A stretch of DNA of 64,000 nucleotides from Clostridia bacterium (GTDB taxonomy: Bacteria; Bacillota; Clostridia; Oscillospirales; Acutalibacteraceae). Below, one piece after another: positions 9,237-17,687 of this stretch (position 1 is its first letter; every line of letters begins with the position of its first letter). The position numbers were made by a program, and so were the translations under genes. The notes below the pieces were generated by a model. It saw nothing but the letters and a program-made list of their open reading frames with translations, did no database searches and was not told where the DNA came from. The stretch spans positions 1-64,000 of the forward strand of contig JAFXAK010000016.1 in NCBI GenBank assembly GCA_017517135.1. The letters run 5' to 3'.

Positions 9237-9265
9237 AGTATAGCACTTTCAAGTGAATTTTTCAA
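9237..9265 (-). promoter_or_regulatory. Promoter of DUF3990 cassette
   Basis: On the minus strand TTGAAA (9260-9265), a 17-bp spacer and TATACT (9237-9242) precede the cassette. A short inverted repeat (CACTTTC/GAAAGTG-like, 9244-9258) lies in the spacer and could be an operator for autoregulation. Confidence 0.6.
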
Positions 9266-9290
9266 GACAATAAAAAAGTACATAAATCAG

Positions 9291-9472
9291 CCCCCCGGCT
9301 AAGCCGGGGGGTTGCACTGCCCCTTCAAGGGGAGATTACTGGCTTTGCCCCTAAAAGGGGCTCTGAAAGTTTAGCAGCACATTACTGTTACTGGCAGCCG
9401 CTCGGGAGCGGCTGTTTTATTTATATATAGGAAATTGCTCGCGAAGTGAGCAATTTAGCTTATATCAAGAAA
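9291..9472. repeat. Cluster of intergenic hairpins, repeat family A copy 1
   Basis: The 350-bp gap between the DUF3990 cassette and the dockerin gene has no gene. It holds consecutive perfect hairpins: 9291-9311 (CCCCCCGG arms), 9320-9332, 9347-9361, 9395-9413 and 9432-9456 (AAATTGCTC arms). The segment 9422-9472 recurs in inverted orientation at 44502-44551 with near-identical flanks, so it is a dispersed repeat. A further long-range pairing (TTCGGCTT/AAGCCGAA) lies near 9502-9538. Confidence 0.7.
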
Positions 9473-9560
9473 GATTTTTTCTTATAAATTTACTGCAAAA
9501 TTCGGCTTACGAATTGTAGGGAACGCTGGCGAAGCCGAAAATTTTATTAAAAAAGGAAAA

Positions 9561-10181
9561 TTACAATACATCAAGTCCTACTGCAGTTCGCAAAATGCTT
9601 CGGGCATCTTCAGATAAAACTTTTCCGTCACCATTGAAGTCACAAGCATAAATCTGTGTCTGATTGAAGTCGGGCTCCAAGCCGACGGCATAACGCAAAG
9701 CAAGTCTTGCATCGGCAGATGTAATCAGTCCGTCACCGTTTACATCACCTTTAAGATAACCGGGCTCAAGCTGTACAGTACTGTCTGTTTCAATGCTTTT
9801 CACTCCGTTACATTCTTTGAGTACCGTTTTGATGGTTTCAATGTTTTTTGTGCCGTAAATTGTCAGCTCCAACAGAATAATAGCAGAGTCGGAAGCTGTG
9901 TTTTTATCAGCTCCGTAGATTATCTCAACATTACGCAAGCACATATCACCGTATAAATCTGTGTTATCATTTATAAAAGAAATCAGATTCTTTTTATCAG
10001 AAAAATAATCCTTGTTTTCCCGTTCAACTGTCAAGAGAATTGATTTTCGTCCCAAAAGGTCTGTTGAGTCGTCCGTTGTTGTCAGAGCAAATGAATTTAT
10101 GCATAATGCAAACATCAACAAAAAAGTCATAACAAAAATATGCAGTTTTTTGAAATTAGCAACACAAAGTATATTTTTCAC
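9561..10181 (-). CDS. Secreted protein with C-terminal dockerin-like domain
   Basis: 206-residue protein. The N-terminus (residues 1-33) is a Sec signal peptide with a long hydrophobic core. A region of about 110 residues of unknown fold follows. The C-terminus (about 143-206) is a type I dockerin-like pair of calcium loops: GDVNGDGLITSADARLALRY and DFNGDGKVLSEDARSILR. Dockerins bind cohesins on scaffold or surface proteins, so this product is probably displayed or assembled extracellularly. The start is GTG (10179-10181) 9 bases after AAGGAGAG. The central region shows no recognised enzyme domain. A second dockerin protein starts at 63017. Confidence 0.85.
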   Translation of the reverse strand: MKNILCVANFKKLHIFVMTFLLMFALCINSFALTTTDDSTDLLGRKSILLTVERENKDYFSDKKNLISFINDNTDLYGDMCLRNVEIIYGADKNTASDSAIILLELTIYGTKNIETIKTVLKECNGVKSIETDSTVQLEPGYLKGDVNGDGLITSADARLALRYAVGLEPDFNQTQIYACDFNGDGKVLSEDARSILRTAVGLDVL

Positions 10182-10284
10182 AGAAATCTCTCCTTTCAGT
10201 TAAATATCGATTATGCTGTTTTTCAATAATCCAAGACGCAACGCGTCTTCCTCACTTTTTCACTATTCCCTTTTACATATTACC

Positions 10285-11538
10285 TTAACTTACTCCTCCG
10301 CCCCATTCAACAACCGTAAAGCCTGTTCTGTCAAACTGCTCTAAAACGGGCTCGGCTGTTTGTATTGCTTCATCGAGGGGCTTTATTACGGTGTACACTC
10401 TTATAACGCTGTCGGGTGCGGGGGTAATATTGAGCTTTGCGTTGTCCGTATAACAATCGGTCTGGAATGTGATATAGTTGTATGCATTTTTGCTGAGGTA
10501 TGGCAGCCAGAAACCGAGATAGTCGTTTATTTCCTTTTCGTTAAGTCCTATATATGCTAACTTTTCACGCATAAATTCTTCGGTGTCAGTACCCTTTACA
10601 CAAAAGCCCTCGCTCATATCGAACTCTACCGCACTCATATCTGCTTCCCAGAAAAGATACTCGTATGTGCCGTTTTCGTCTGTCAGAGTACCGTCGGGAG
10701 CGGCTGTGACTGTCCAACCGTCATTATAAATAGGAGCGGAGCAAAGCAAAGCACCGTTTATATCCAATTTTACACTTATCTCACTTGTATTTTCGGGATA
10801 GAGATATATAACGGGCTTATATGCAACACCCTCCTGATACACAAATGTTGTGATCTGCACATCCCTTGCATCTACCTCACAGACCTTGTCATCCTCGGAC
10901 ATCAGATATTTTCCGTCAACGGAGATTATGTCAACATAATCCCCTACACAGAATTCGTCAGACAGCTCAATATTGAATCTGTATGTTATATAAGGATTTC
11001 CGATTCCGCTGTGACAGATTATGAAATCGTGGAAAATCATATCTATACGGTAATATATAAATTCGTCCTGCTGCTGTTGGGAAGCGGTTGCATTTTCCCC
11101 TGCGCTAACGGGTGTAATCAGCTCAATGAACTTTTCGGCAGCCGAGGGAATAACCGAATAGCAGACATCGTTATACTCAACAATTCTGTTTTCGGGGTAA
11201 TAGGTAAATATCTTTTCACCGTTTTCGTCCGAAACATATATTGTGTACGATTTGCCCATACCCGTAGCTTCAGCACGGCTTATCATACTCTTAAAAGCGT
11301 CCGTCAGCTCCTTTCGGTAGCTTTCATTGGCTTTTATAAAGCTGTTGTCGGAATTATCTATAATACTCAGGGGCGAGAGAGAACCGACGATATCGGTTAT
11401 TTCTTTAAGCTGTGTCTCGTTTACCTGTACGGTTGTTGTTTCATTAATTGTTGTTTCTTCATTGACTGTGCCGTCACAGGAAGAAAATATCATACAAACA
11501 ACAAGTATTGCTAAAAGTACATATAATGGCTTTTTCAT
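10285..11538 (-). CDS. Lipoprotein with conserved 'KPVIYLYPE' domain
   Basis: 417-residue lipoprotein. The signal peptide ends in a lipobox (FSSC), followed by a Thr-rich linker, so it should be anchored on the outer face of the membrane. The C-terminal half is a conserved but uncharacterised domain found in many Firmicutes, running from KPVIYLYPENTSEISVKL through APDGTLTDENGTYEYLFW to RTGFTVVEWGG. It follows the anti-sigma gene by 19 bp and is probably a target or accessory of that sigma operon. The ATG at 11536-11538 was chosen over upstream starts because AAAGG lies 9 bases before it. No catalytic residues are evident. Confidence 0.8.
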   Translation of the reverse strand: MKKPLYVLLAILVVCMIFSSCDGTVNEETTINETTTVQVNETQLKEITDIVGSLSPLSIIDNSDNSFIKANESYRKELTDAFKSMISRAEATGMGKSYTIYVSDENGEKIFTYYPENRIVEYNDVCYSVIPSAAEKFIELITPVSAGENATASQQQQDEFIYYRIDMIFHDFIICHSGIGNPYITYRFNIELSDEFCVGDYVDIISVDGKYLMSEDDKVCEVDARDVQITTFVYQEGVAYKPVIYLYPENTSEISVKLDINGALLCSAPIYNDGWTVTAAPDGTLTDENGTYEYLFWEADMSAVEFDMSEGFCVKGTDTEEFMREKLAYIGLNEKEINDYLGFWLPYLSKNAYNYITFQTDCYTDNAKLNITPAPDSVIRVYTVIKPLDEAIQTAEPVLEQFDRTGFTVVEWGGGVS

Positions 11539-11557
11539 AGTCATTATCCTTTCATAA

Positions 11558-12259
11558 TTATTCTGCCAAAGACCACGAAGATGCATTTATCTGTGCAGGA
11601 TATGTTTCCATAATAAGTCCGTCATAAACTATAAGAACAACATCGCCTTTTTTAACATCCAATTCCTCGAGCCCTGCCTTTGAAAAGACAATCTTGTCCG
11701 AGGAACTGCTCTCGGGAGCCTGAAGCGGCTCAACCATAACAGAATCTCCGTTGATTTTTATTATTTTTGCCCTGAAAACTACACCTTGCTGTGTGGCATT
11801 GCCGTTATATTCCTGTGATTTTCCCGTTGTTGTTTCGGCGGTCTCAGGCGGTAAGCTTGTATCCACCCCCGTCACGGCTTCTGAGGGAGAGGTAGAGCCT
11901 GTTTTTTCTCCCGGTGCTGTAGCCTGCTCCTCGGGATCGGCAGTTTCGGAAATGTAAATCCCCGTAGAGTATTCAGGATTTGCACTTTCGGGTGTCATAT
12001 TACCTGTGCCGCCCGATGTGTTTCCCACAACATTCTCTGTAACATACTGATTTTCATTTTCAGGAACATCATTTATTGACATATCTCCTCCGAGACTGCC
12101 TATGACAACTATACTCACATAAACAAACACGGCAAGACAGGCGGCAAGGGCTGCAAACAGCATTTTGCGGTTTTTCTTTCTTTTCTTTATGACAGCCGCT
12201 TCTTCAATAAGGTCATCGTCTATCATATTTATTGCATTGAAAAATTCTTCACCGTTCAT
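11558..12259 (-). CDS. Putative transmembrane anti-sigma factor
   Basis: 233-residue single-pass membrane protein. The cytoplasmic N-terminus (MNGEEFFNAINMIDDDLIEEA) is acidic, then comes a KKRKKNRK basic stretch, a transmembrane helix (about 35-57) and a long Thr/Pro/Glu-rich extracellular linker. A compact C-terminal beta-rich domain (about 155-233) follows. This layout, and its place directly after an ECF sigma gene, indicate an anti-sigma factor that senses an extracellular signal. I prefer the ATG at 12257-12259 with GAGG 9 bases upstream. An in-frame TTG five codons earlier would overlap the sigma gene. No zinc-binding anti-sigma motif is present. Confidence 0.75.
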   Translation of the reverse strand: MNGEEFFNAINMIDDDLIEEAAVIKKRKKNRKMLFAALAACLAVFVYVSIVVIGSLGGDMSINDVPENENQYVTENVVGNTSGGTGNMTPESANPEYSTGIYISETADPEEQATAPGEKTGSTSPSEAVTGVDTSLPPETAETTTGKSQEYNGNATQQGVVFRAKIIKINGDSVMVEPLQAPESSSSDKIVFSKAGLEELDVKKGDVVLIVYDGLIMETYPAQINASSWSLAE

Positions 12260-12263
12260 TTTA

Positions 12264-12818
12264 TCAAACCTCAACTCCCTGACAAATCAAATATTCTTTC
12301 AGCTTCTGACGGATTCTTGAAAGAGTGGTTTTTACCTTGCTTTCGCTGATATCAAAACCTTGCGAAATGTCCCTGATACTGTCACAATACCAGTATCTGC
12401 GGATAAAAATGTGTCGCTTTTCGGCATCCAATGAGCGTAAAAAGTCGGAAATATGCCTTGCGGTCTCCTTTTCGTCGAACAGACTTTCCGTCGTTTCAGG
12501 AGTGCTCAACGAAGAAAGCTCGTCTATACATTCCTCATAGCCGTTGCCTCTTTTGCGTGCAGTTCTCTGACGGATTTTTATGACGGAGATATTTTTTATT
12601 ATTCTTCCGAGATATGCACCAAGATACTCAGGTCTGTTTTCGGGCATAGAATTCCAAGCCGCAAGATATGTATCGTTCTCACATTCTTCAGCATCGCTTT
12701 TGTTTTTCAGAATTGAAAAAGCTATTGAATTGAGCATTGCAGAATATTTCTGCTTCGTTTGATTTATCGCGCTTTCGTCACGAAGCCAGAAAAGCTCCAC
12801 TATTTTCCGATCTTCCAT
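12264..12818 (-). CDS. ECF-type RNA polymerase sigma factor
   Basis: 184-residue sigma-70 family protein lacking region 1 and 3. Region 2 covers about residues 15-85 (NKSDAEECENDTYLAAWNSM, then LGAYLGRIIKNISV). Region 4 is near 120-178 with the helix-turn-helix SIRDISQGFDISESKVKTTL. The ATG follows GGAGG by 8 bases. It heads an operon with its presumed anti-sigma factor and a lipoprotein. Promoter targets cannot be told from this window. A second, unrelated ECF pair lies at 47825-49229. Confidence 0.92.
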   Translation of the reverse strand: MEDRKIVELFWLRDESAINQTKQKYSAMLNSIAFSILKNKSDAEECENDTYLAAWNSMPENRPEYLGAYLGRIIKNISVIKIRQRTARKRGNGYEECIDELSSLSTPETTESLFDEKETARHISDFLRSLDAEKRHIFIRRYWYCDSIRDISQGFDISESKVKTTLSRIRQKLKEYLICQGVEV

Positions 12819-12897
12819 AAAATGTCCTCCGTCAGAAACAAAAGGAAAACCCTTTCATATATTAAGTAGCATTATTTTAGAATTAGTTACAAAAAAA

Positions 12898-12931
12898 ATT
12901 ATATCAGTGCGATTTTTACACCGTACTGATA
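12898..12931 (-). terminator. Terminator overlapping the end of the Lgt-like gene
   Basis: An 8-bp stem (ATATCAGT 12901-12908 with ACTGATAT 12924-12931) is followed on the minus strand by AATTTTTTTT. The stop codon of the Lgt-like gene lies in the loop. Confidence 0.6.
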
Positions 12932-13659
12932 TATTTTTTGTTGCTTTTCAGCACGGCAAAAAGCCATATTACGCCTGAAACAAAACCGATTAAACAGATT
13001 ATCTGCCAGAAATTCATAAAAAGGAATAAATCCTCCTGCTTCGGAAATTCGTAGTATCTGAAAAATTCCAGAATAAAGCGTCCTGCACAAAATAATATCA
13101 AGCCGAGAGGATATATGCTTCCTCTGACATATTTTTTACCGTGCAGAATAATAAAAAAGAAAATAATAGCAATTATGACACCTAAAAATACTTCCAGAAG
13201 CTGTACGGGAAAATGCGAAAGACCTGTAATCGGATTTGTAATACCGAATGCACATTCTTCTCCGTAGCAGCAGCCGTACACAGCACAGCCTATTTTTGAA
13301 ATTCCCAGACTTAAAAACAACCCCGGGGAGAGATAGTCCATAATATCCTTATATTTATAAGGATAATTTTTCATAGGTCGTAAAAGCGCAAGAGGCGGAA
13401 AAACAAGACTGCCTAAAAGTCTGAATCGGCTCTGATATGTAAACAATCCGTCAGTTGCATACGCATTTACTGCATTGTCAAGCTTTGCCATAAGCATAAC
13501 ACCTAAGAAAGCCGAAAGAATACCCATTGAAACAATACTGACGGCATCTCTTAATTTTACACCCTTTTTTCTGCTTATGAGCATAAACATACACACCGAA
13601 AGCACAACACTTACAGCCATACACAGATAATATATTTTAAGTCTCACGCTCTCGGGCAT
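12916..13659 (-). CDS. Lgt-like prolipoprotein diacylglyceryl transferase family protein
   Basis: 247-residue polytopic membrane protein with about seven hydrophobic helices, belonging to the Lgt family that moves diacylglycerol to lipobox cysteines. It keeps a family-like central block (GISKIGCAVYGCCYGEECAFG, about 120-138), the HFPVQLLEVF counterpart of HPTQLYE, and AGRFILEFFR near the end. The canonical RxGNFxNxE block is missing and is replaced by a cysteine-rich GCAVYGCCYG, so it belongs to a divergent branch and may not be the housekeeping enzyme. Its start is 1 bp after the hisJ stop codon, so the two genes are coupled. Confidence 0.75.
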   Translation of the reverse strand: MPESVRLKIYYLCMAVSVVLSVCMFMLISRKKGVKLRDAVSIVSMGILSAFLGVMLMAKLDNAVNAYATDGLFTYQSRFRLLGSLVFPPLALLRPMKNYPYKYKDIMDYLSPGLFLSLGISKIGCAVYGCCYGEECAFGITNPITGLSHFPVQLLEVFLGVIIAIIFFFIILHGKKYVRGSIYPLGLILFCAGRFILEFFRYYEFPKQEDLFLFMNFWQIICLIGFVSGVIWLFAVLKSNKKYISTV

Positions 13660-13660
13660 A

Positions 13661-14437
13661 TTACTCTCCTAACAGCTTTAATTTCGGCATACCTATATAA
13701 TTAAGATTATATTTTTTTACCATTTCCTTTGCTTTCACTAAAGAGTCTCCGTCAAATGCTGCCCGTACACTGTGGGCATCAAAGCCGAAGGTTACCGGGG
13801 CTTTCTCCTCCCCGACCGTTTCCCAGAACAAATCCCTCGGATAAGCTCTGCCCTCTCTTATACCTAAAAAATTGATTTCAAGAGGCACATCATATTCCCT
13901 TGAAGCACGGCACATCCTGCGTATTTCTTGTGTATAAACAGCATCATCACCCGTAAAGTTAATAAGATCGGGATGAGCTATATATGTGAATGCTCCCGTT
14001 GACATACCCTCGCATATACAATCAACATAATTTTTCAGCTTATCTGTGCTGTCGCTCGGTGCACTTGATGGCCGAACCCCCTCAAGCTCCTCTTCGGTAA
14101 AATGCTCTCCCATAATCAGATATTCTGCACCGTATTTTTTCGCATTTTCAAGCATTTCCTCGAAATTTTCGGGATAATATTCCATCTCAAAACCGATTTT
14201 TATGTCAATTTCAGCCTTGTATTTTTCCCGAAGTGCCCTAATCGTGTCAAAATAGTCTTCTACCTGACAGACAGGTACTCTGAAAGAGGATTCGTGTCCG
14301 TCTGAGCATATAAAAGGAAAATGGTCAGAAAAGCCCATATATTTTATGCCGTTTTCTATTGCTCTTTTTATATATTCCACCTCCGTACCGCTCGCATGAG
14401 AGCATCTGAAGGTGTGGGTGTGGTAATTATATATCAT
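13661..14437 (-). CDS. hisJ: Histidinol-phosphatase, PHP family
   Basis: 258-residue PHP-type phosphatase of the HisJ/HisK class, which removes phosphate from L-histidinol phosphate. Metal-binding motifs are visible: YHTHTFRCSH at the N-terminus, SDHFPF, EMEYYPE, MGEHFTEEE, IAHPDLI and GFDAHSV. These fit the trinuclear site of PHP enzymes. The length agrees with the family. The ATG at 14435-14437 follows GGGAG. No other his genes are nearby; it is paired with the Lgt-like gene. A PHP phosphoesterase of other specificity remains possible. Confidence 0.85.
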   Translation of the reverse strand: MIYNYHTHTFRCSHASGTEVEYIKRAIENGIKYMGFSDHFPFICSDGHESSFRVPVCQVEDYFDTIRALREKYKAEIDIKIGFEMEYYPENFEEMLENAKKYGAEYLIMGEHFTEEELEGVRPSSAPSDSTDKLKNYVDCICEGMSTGAFTYIAHPDLINFTGDDAVYTQEIRRMCRASREYDVPLEINFLGIREGRAYPRDLFWETVGEEKAPVTFGFDAHSVRAAFDGDSLVKAKEMVKKYNLNYIGMPKLKLLGE

Positions 14438-14626
14438 AAATATCTCCCGAAATTGTTAATGCTGTTGTATACAAATAATAACATTATATATCTTATAAGT
14501 AAAGTCCTTTGTTTTCTATTTTTCCCTTCCTAAGCTTTTATATAAACACTGAATTTGCTTAAAAATTTTCCCTCACACACAAAAAATATCATTTTTCTGC
14601 TACGGAAAATATTTTTCCTCAATTTG

Positions 14627-14655
14627 TTGACAGCATTTTTGTGTTGTGATAAACT
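14627..14655 (+). promoter_or_regulatory. Promoter of first ATP-grasp gene
   Basis: TTGACA (14627-14632), a 17-bp spacer and extended -10 TGaTAAACT (-10 at 14650-14655). The leader before the ATG at 14688 is only about 25 nt. The same extended -10 occurs upstream of the PHP gene at 44683. Confidence 0.75.
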
Positions 14656-14687
14656 TATGCTGTATAAACAAAGGAGTGTTCTTAATT

Positions 14688-16268
14688 ATGAAATCAGACA
14701 CCAATAACAATTCAATAATCCAAAAATTACCTCCGATGCGTAAGGTTGCCATTGAAGCAGTTATGGCAATAACCGGATGGGATGCAGAATATGCGAAACA
14801 ACAGATTTCTTCTGCTGCGAAGAAATTGAATACTACCTGGACTGCTTATGCAAAAAATGAACTCTGGTATCTTGATGAAAATGATTCACCCGCAAGTCTT
14901 GGTGCCGCAAAAAGAACTGCTGCGAAAAGAAAAGAATATATAACAAAGGTCAGGGAAGCTACCGGCTGGGATGAAGCAAAAACCAGAGCTGAATTAGCAA
15001 AAGCCAGAAGCTACGGAATGAATGGTTATTATTACTGTTTATATGCCGCATGGAATCTTTCCGATGAAGAAATTGCAAAGCAGGCAAAGGTTATTGCAGA
15101 AAGAAAAGAACAAAGACAAAAAACCGAAGATTGGTATATAGACACCTGCGTAAAAAAGTCAGGCAAATCCAGAGAAGAAATTGTTGCTCATATGAAGGAA
15201 TTAAAGGCAATGGGTATCAATACTCACAAATATACCACATTTGAATGCTTTAATTTCACTCCCGAACAGATTGAAGCTTTTGCAGTCCGTGCAAAAGAAG
15301 AGCAGGAAAAGAGCGATAACACTACCCGTAAGTATCTGCAAAAGATATGTGATGCAACCGGCTGGTCAGAAGCAAAGGTAAAAATGGAGGTTTCCAGAGC
15401 TAAATTAGCTTGCGGTGCTTCCTATGAGGACTATTATGTTTTCCGTCTTTATGAACAGCCGTATGAAGCACATGCTCAATATGTAACCTTCGGCCTGTTC
15501 AGTAAAATGCGTGCAAAATATAACGATTACGGTCCTTCAATTAAAGTTCTGGATGACAAGGCTGAATTTAACCGTACATTCAGTGACCTTATAAACCGCA
15601 GATGGTTTGTAAACCGCAATCTTTCTTATGAAGAATTCCTGAAGAATATTGACGGTCTGGATTCCGTTATCGTAAAGCCTCTCGCTGCAACACAAGGTAA
15701 GGATGTTCATAAATTCAGCTGTAAAGTTGAAGACAAGGAAGCACTGTATAAAGAAATTATGTCGCTTCGCAAAAGTATTGTTGAAGAATATATCATACAG
15801 CACCCCGATGTTATGGCTTTCTGTGACACATCCGTAAACACAATCCGCATAACAACTCTGAATGCTAACGGAAAATGCAATTTCCTTTACTCTGTTTTCC
15901 GCATGGGCAGAGGAAATGTTGTTGACAATTTCCATGCGGGCGGAATTGCCGCTGCCGTTGACATGCGAACAGGTGTTGTAATTACTCATGCAGCTGATCT
16001 TGAGGCAAATGTTTTCCCCACAAATCCCTACAGCGGTCTTGCTATGCGCGGTTTCCAGATTCCTCATTGGGATAAAATTATTGATATCTGCAAACAAGCA
16101 TACAACCGCGTACCCGGTGCAAATCTTATCGGTTGGGACTTTGCAATCACTCCCGACGGCGTTGATCTGATTGAAGGCAATCCCGGTGCATCTTATGTTG
16201 TTGCACAGATTCCTTTTGTTCAGCACCATGTCGGCTTGCGTGATGTTATGGTTGATCCGTATATGTAA
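14688..16268 (+). CDS. Sugar-transfer-associated ATP-grasp protein with four N-terminal repeats
   Basis: 526-residue cytoplasmic protein. The C-terminal half (about 270-526) is an ATP-grasp domain of the 'sugar-transfer associated' type (ATPgrasp_ST). It has VIVKPLAATQGKD (Lys330) as the nucleotide-binding loop, EEYIIQHP, SVNTIRITT, and the metal-binding end GWDFAITPDGVDLIEGNPG (Glu496, Asn498). The first 262 residues are four repeats of about 60 residues with a conserved ATGW-type turn near 28-31, 91-94, 158-161 and 223-226, which I do not recognise. ATP-grasp enzymes join a carboxylate to an amine or thiol. The substrate is unknown; context suggests a cell-surface polymer. The ATG is preceded by AAAGGAG. 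Confidence 0.85.
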   Translation: MKSDTNNNSIIQKLPPMRKVAIEAVMAITGWDAEYAKQQISSAAKKLNTTWTAYAKNELWYLDENDSPASLGAAKRTAAKRKEYITKVREATGWDEAKTRAELAKARSYGMNGYYYCLYAAWNLSDEEIAKQAKVIAERKEQRQKTEDWYIDTCVKKSGKSREEIVAHMKELKAMGINTHKYTTFECFNFTPEQIEAFAVRAKEEQEKSDNTTRKYLQKICDATGWSEAKVKMEVSRAKLACGASYEDYYVFRLYEQPYEAHAQYVTFGLFSKMRAKYNDYGPSIKVLDDKAEFNRTFSDLINRRWFVNRNLSYEEFLKNIDGLDSVIVKPLAATQGKDVHKFSCKVEDKEALYKEIMSLRKSIVEEYIIQHPDVMAFCDTSVNTIRITTLNANGKCNFLYSVFRMGRGNVVDNFHAGGIAAAVDMRTGVVITHAADLEANVFPTNPYSGLAMRGFQIPHWDKIIDICKQAYNRVPGANLIGWDFAITPDGVDLIEGNPGASYVVAQIPFVQHHVGLRDVMVDPYM

Positions 16269-16296
16269 GAATCCCGAACAATCAGAATAACTCAAC

Positions 16297-16333
16297 AAAA
16301 AACGCAACAGTCTGTGCGACAGTTGCGTTTTTA
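16297..16333 (+). terminator. Terminator after first ATP-grasp gene
   Basis: An 11-bp stem (AAAAACGCAAC 16298-16308 with GTTGCGTTTTT 16322-16332) is followed by a T-rich tail. It separates this gene from the alr operon. Confidence 0.8.
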
Positions 16334-16394
16334 TATTATCGGCATATCCTTATCTTTCTGCAAAAGTGCCGTAAAAAAAATAAACAAAATACAC

Positions 16395-16423
16395 TTGTAT
16401 ATTGCCGTTTCGTGTGATATAAT
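16395..16423 (+). promoter_or_regulatory. Promoter of alr-ABC exporter operon
   Basis: TTGTAT (16395-16400), 17-bp spacer, TATAAT (16418-16423). It leaves an AT-rich leader of about 130 nt before alr. GAAGCTTTC near 16468 can pair with GAAAGCTC near 16532. I see no known riboswitch or T-box in it. Confidence 0.75.
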
Positions 16424-16557
16424 AAATTAAATATAAAAATTACATTTTGTAATATATTTAATAACAGAAGCTTTCATCAAATATACTATTAACACTCAGA
16501 GTTTCAATATAATTTTTATTTTGCAGATAAAAGAAAGCTCGAAAAGGGGAAAAATCA

Positions 16558-17682
16558 ATGGAGCCTCTTCGCCGGGCATGGGCCGAAATCGACCTTGATG
16601 CTTTGGTCAATAATTTTAACATTATAAAAAATACAACAAATCAAAAAATATATGCCGTAGTCAAAGCCGATGCTTACGGACACGGAGCTATACAGATTTC
16701 CCGTGCTTTACAAAGAGCAGGGGTTTTCGGCTTTGCTGTTTCAAATCTTTTAGAGGCTGAGGAGCTGCGTTTCGCGGGAATAGATAAGCCGATACTTATC
16801 TTGGGCTACACTCCCGTTGACTGTGCAAAGCGACTGGCACTCAACAACATCAGCCAGTGCGTTATGTCTTACGACTATGCCGAGCAGCTGAATTTTTATG
16901 CAAAAAAAGCAGATGTCACGGTTACAACACATCTGAAGCTGGATACAGGAATGGGCAGAATCGGGCTTGATTTCCGCAATGAAGAGGATTTCGCTTTTGA
17001 GGAAGCTGAAAGGATTTTTGCACTCAGAAACCTGAACACAGAAGGCGTTTTTATGCATTTCGCCGTTGCAGACAGTGAAGACGAAGACGACAAAAAATTT
17101 ACATCTCAGCAATATAAGCGTTTTCTCAGTGCAGTCAGTCAGCTTGAAAAGAAGCATCCGTTTCAAATCAAGCATTGCAGCAACTCTGCCGCATTGTTAA
17201 ATGGTATTGAGAATCAGGAAACTGCTGTCCGTGCCGGAATTATTCTCTATGGACTGAGTCCCTCAGATAACCTTCCTGTTCCTCACGGAATAAAACCCGT
17301 GATGTCGTTTCATTCCGTGGTTTCAATGATAAAAGACATTGAGCAGAATGAAACGGTAAGCTACGGCAGAACATACACAGCCCCCTCACAGCGGTGCATA
17401 GCAACAATCCCCGCAGGATATGCGGACGGTATGCCGCGTTTACTGTCAAATAAGGGATATGTTATCATAAAAGGAAAAAAAGCCCCCATCATCGGCAGAA
17501 TATGTATGGACCAGTTCTGTGTTGACATCACAGATATTGAAGATGTATCTCTCGGCGATGAGGTAATAATTTTTGGTGACGGGCTTTCAGTAGATGTACT
17601 CGCAGAAATTGCACAGACTATAAATTATGAAATTATTTGCGGAATATCCAAGCGTATTCCCCGTATTTATAAAGGATTTTAG
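16558..17682 (+). CDS. alr: Alanine racemase
   Basis: 374-residue fold-type III PLP enzyme that interconverts L- and D-alanine. The PLP lysine is in YAVVKADAYGHGA (Lys36). The catalytic tyrosine is in the block VSYGRTYTAP, and the C-terminal beta domain has GRICMDQFCVDIT. Length and motifs fit a complete active enzyme. It is the first gene of an operon with an ABC-2 exporter, and lies amid ATP-grasp ligases rather than with cell-wall genes, so it may supply D-Ala for a dedicated polymer rather than for peptidoglycan alone. It ends with TAG, the only amber stop noticed among intact genes here. The ATG follows AAAAGGGG. Confidence 0.95.
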   Translation: MEPLRRAWAEIDLDALVNNFNIIKNTTNQKIYAVVKADAYGHGAIQISRALQRAGVFGFAVSNLLEAEELRFAGIDKPILILGYTPVDCAKRLALNNISQCVMSYDYAEQLNFYAKKADVTVTTHLKLDTGMGRIGLDFRNEEDFAFEEAERIFALRNLNTEGVFMHFAVADSEDEDDKKFTSQQYKRFLSAVSQLEKKHPFQIKHCSNSAALLNGIENQETAVRAGIILYGLSPSDNLPVPHGIKPVMSFHSVVSMIKDIEQNETVSYGRTYTAPSQRCIATIPAGYADGMPRLLSNKGYVIIKGKKAPIIGRICMDQFCVDITDIEDVSLGDEVIIFGDGLSVDVLAEIAQTINYEIICGISKRIPRIYKGF

Positions 17683-17687
17683 CCAAA

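Noticed and set aside
9291-9560. Insertion sequence or remnant transposase
   Set aside because: Hairpins and repeats are present, but no transposase-like reading frame or long terminal inverted repeats can be seen.
10360-11514. Plus-strand open frames opposite the lipoprotein and sigma genes
   Set aside because: They lack ribosome sites and family similarity, and lie entirely opposite well-supported minus-strand genes.
16424-16557. T-box or riboswitch in the alr leader
   Set aside because: No T-box sequence (TGGNACCGCG-like), specifier loop or terminator/antiterminator pair is visible; only an AT-rich leader with one possible long-range pairing.
16558-17682. TAG reassigned genome-wide to an amino acid
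   Set aside because: alr ends normally with TAG just before the next gene starts, and no other intact gene needs read-through. The rarity of TAG leaves it open, but one interrupted gene is weak evidence.
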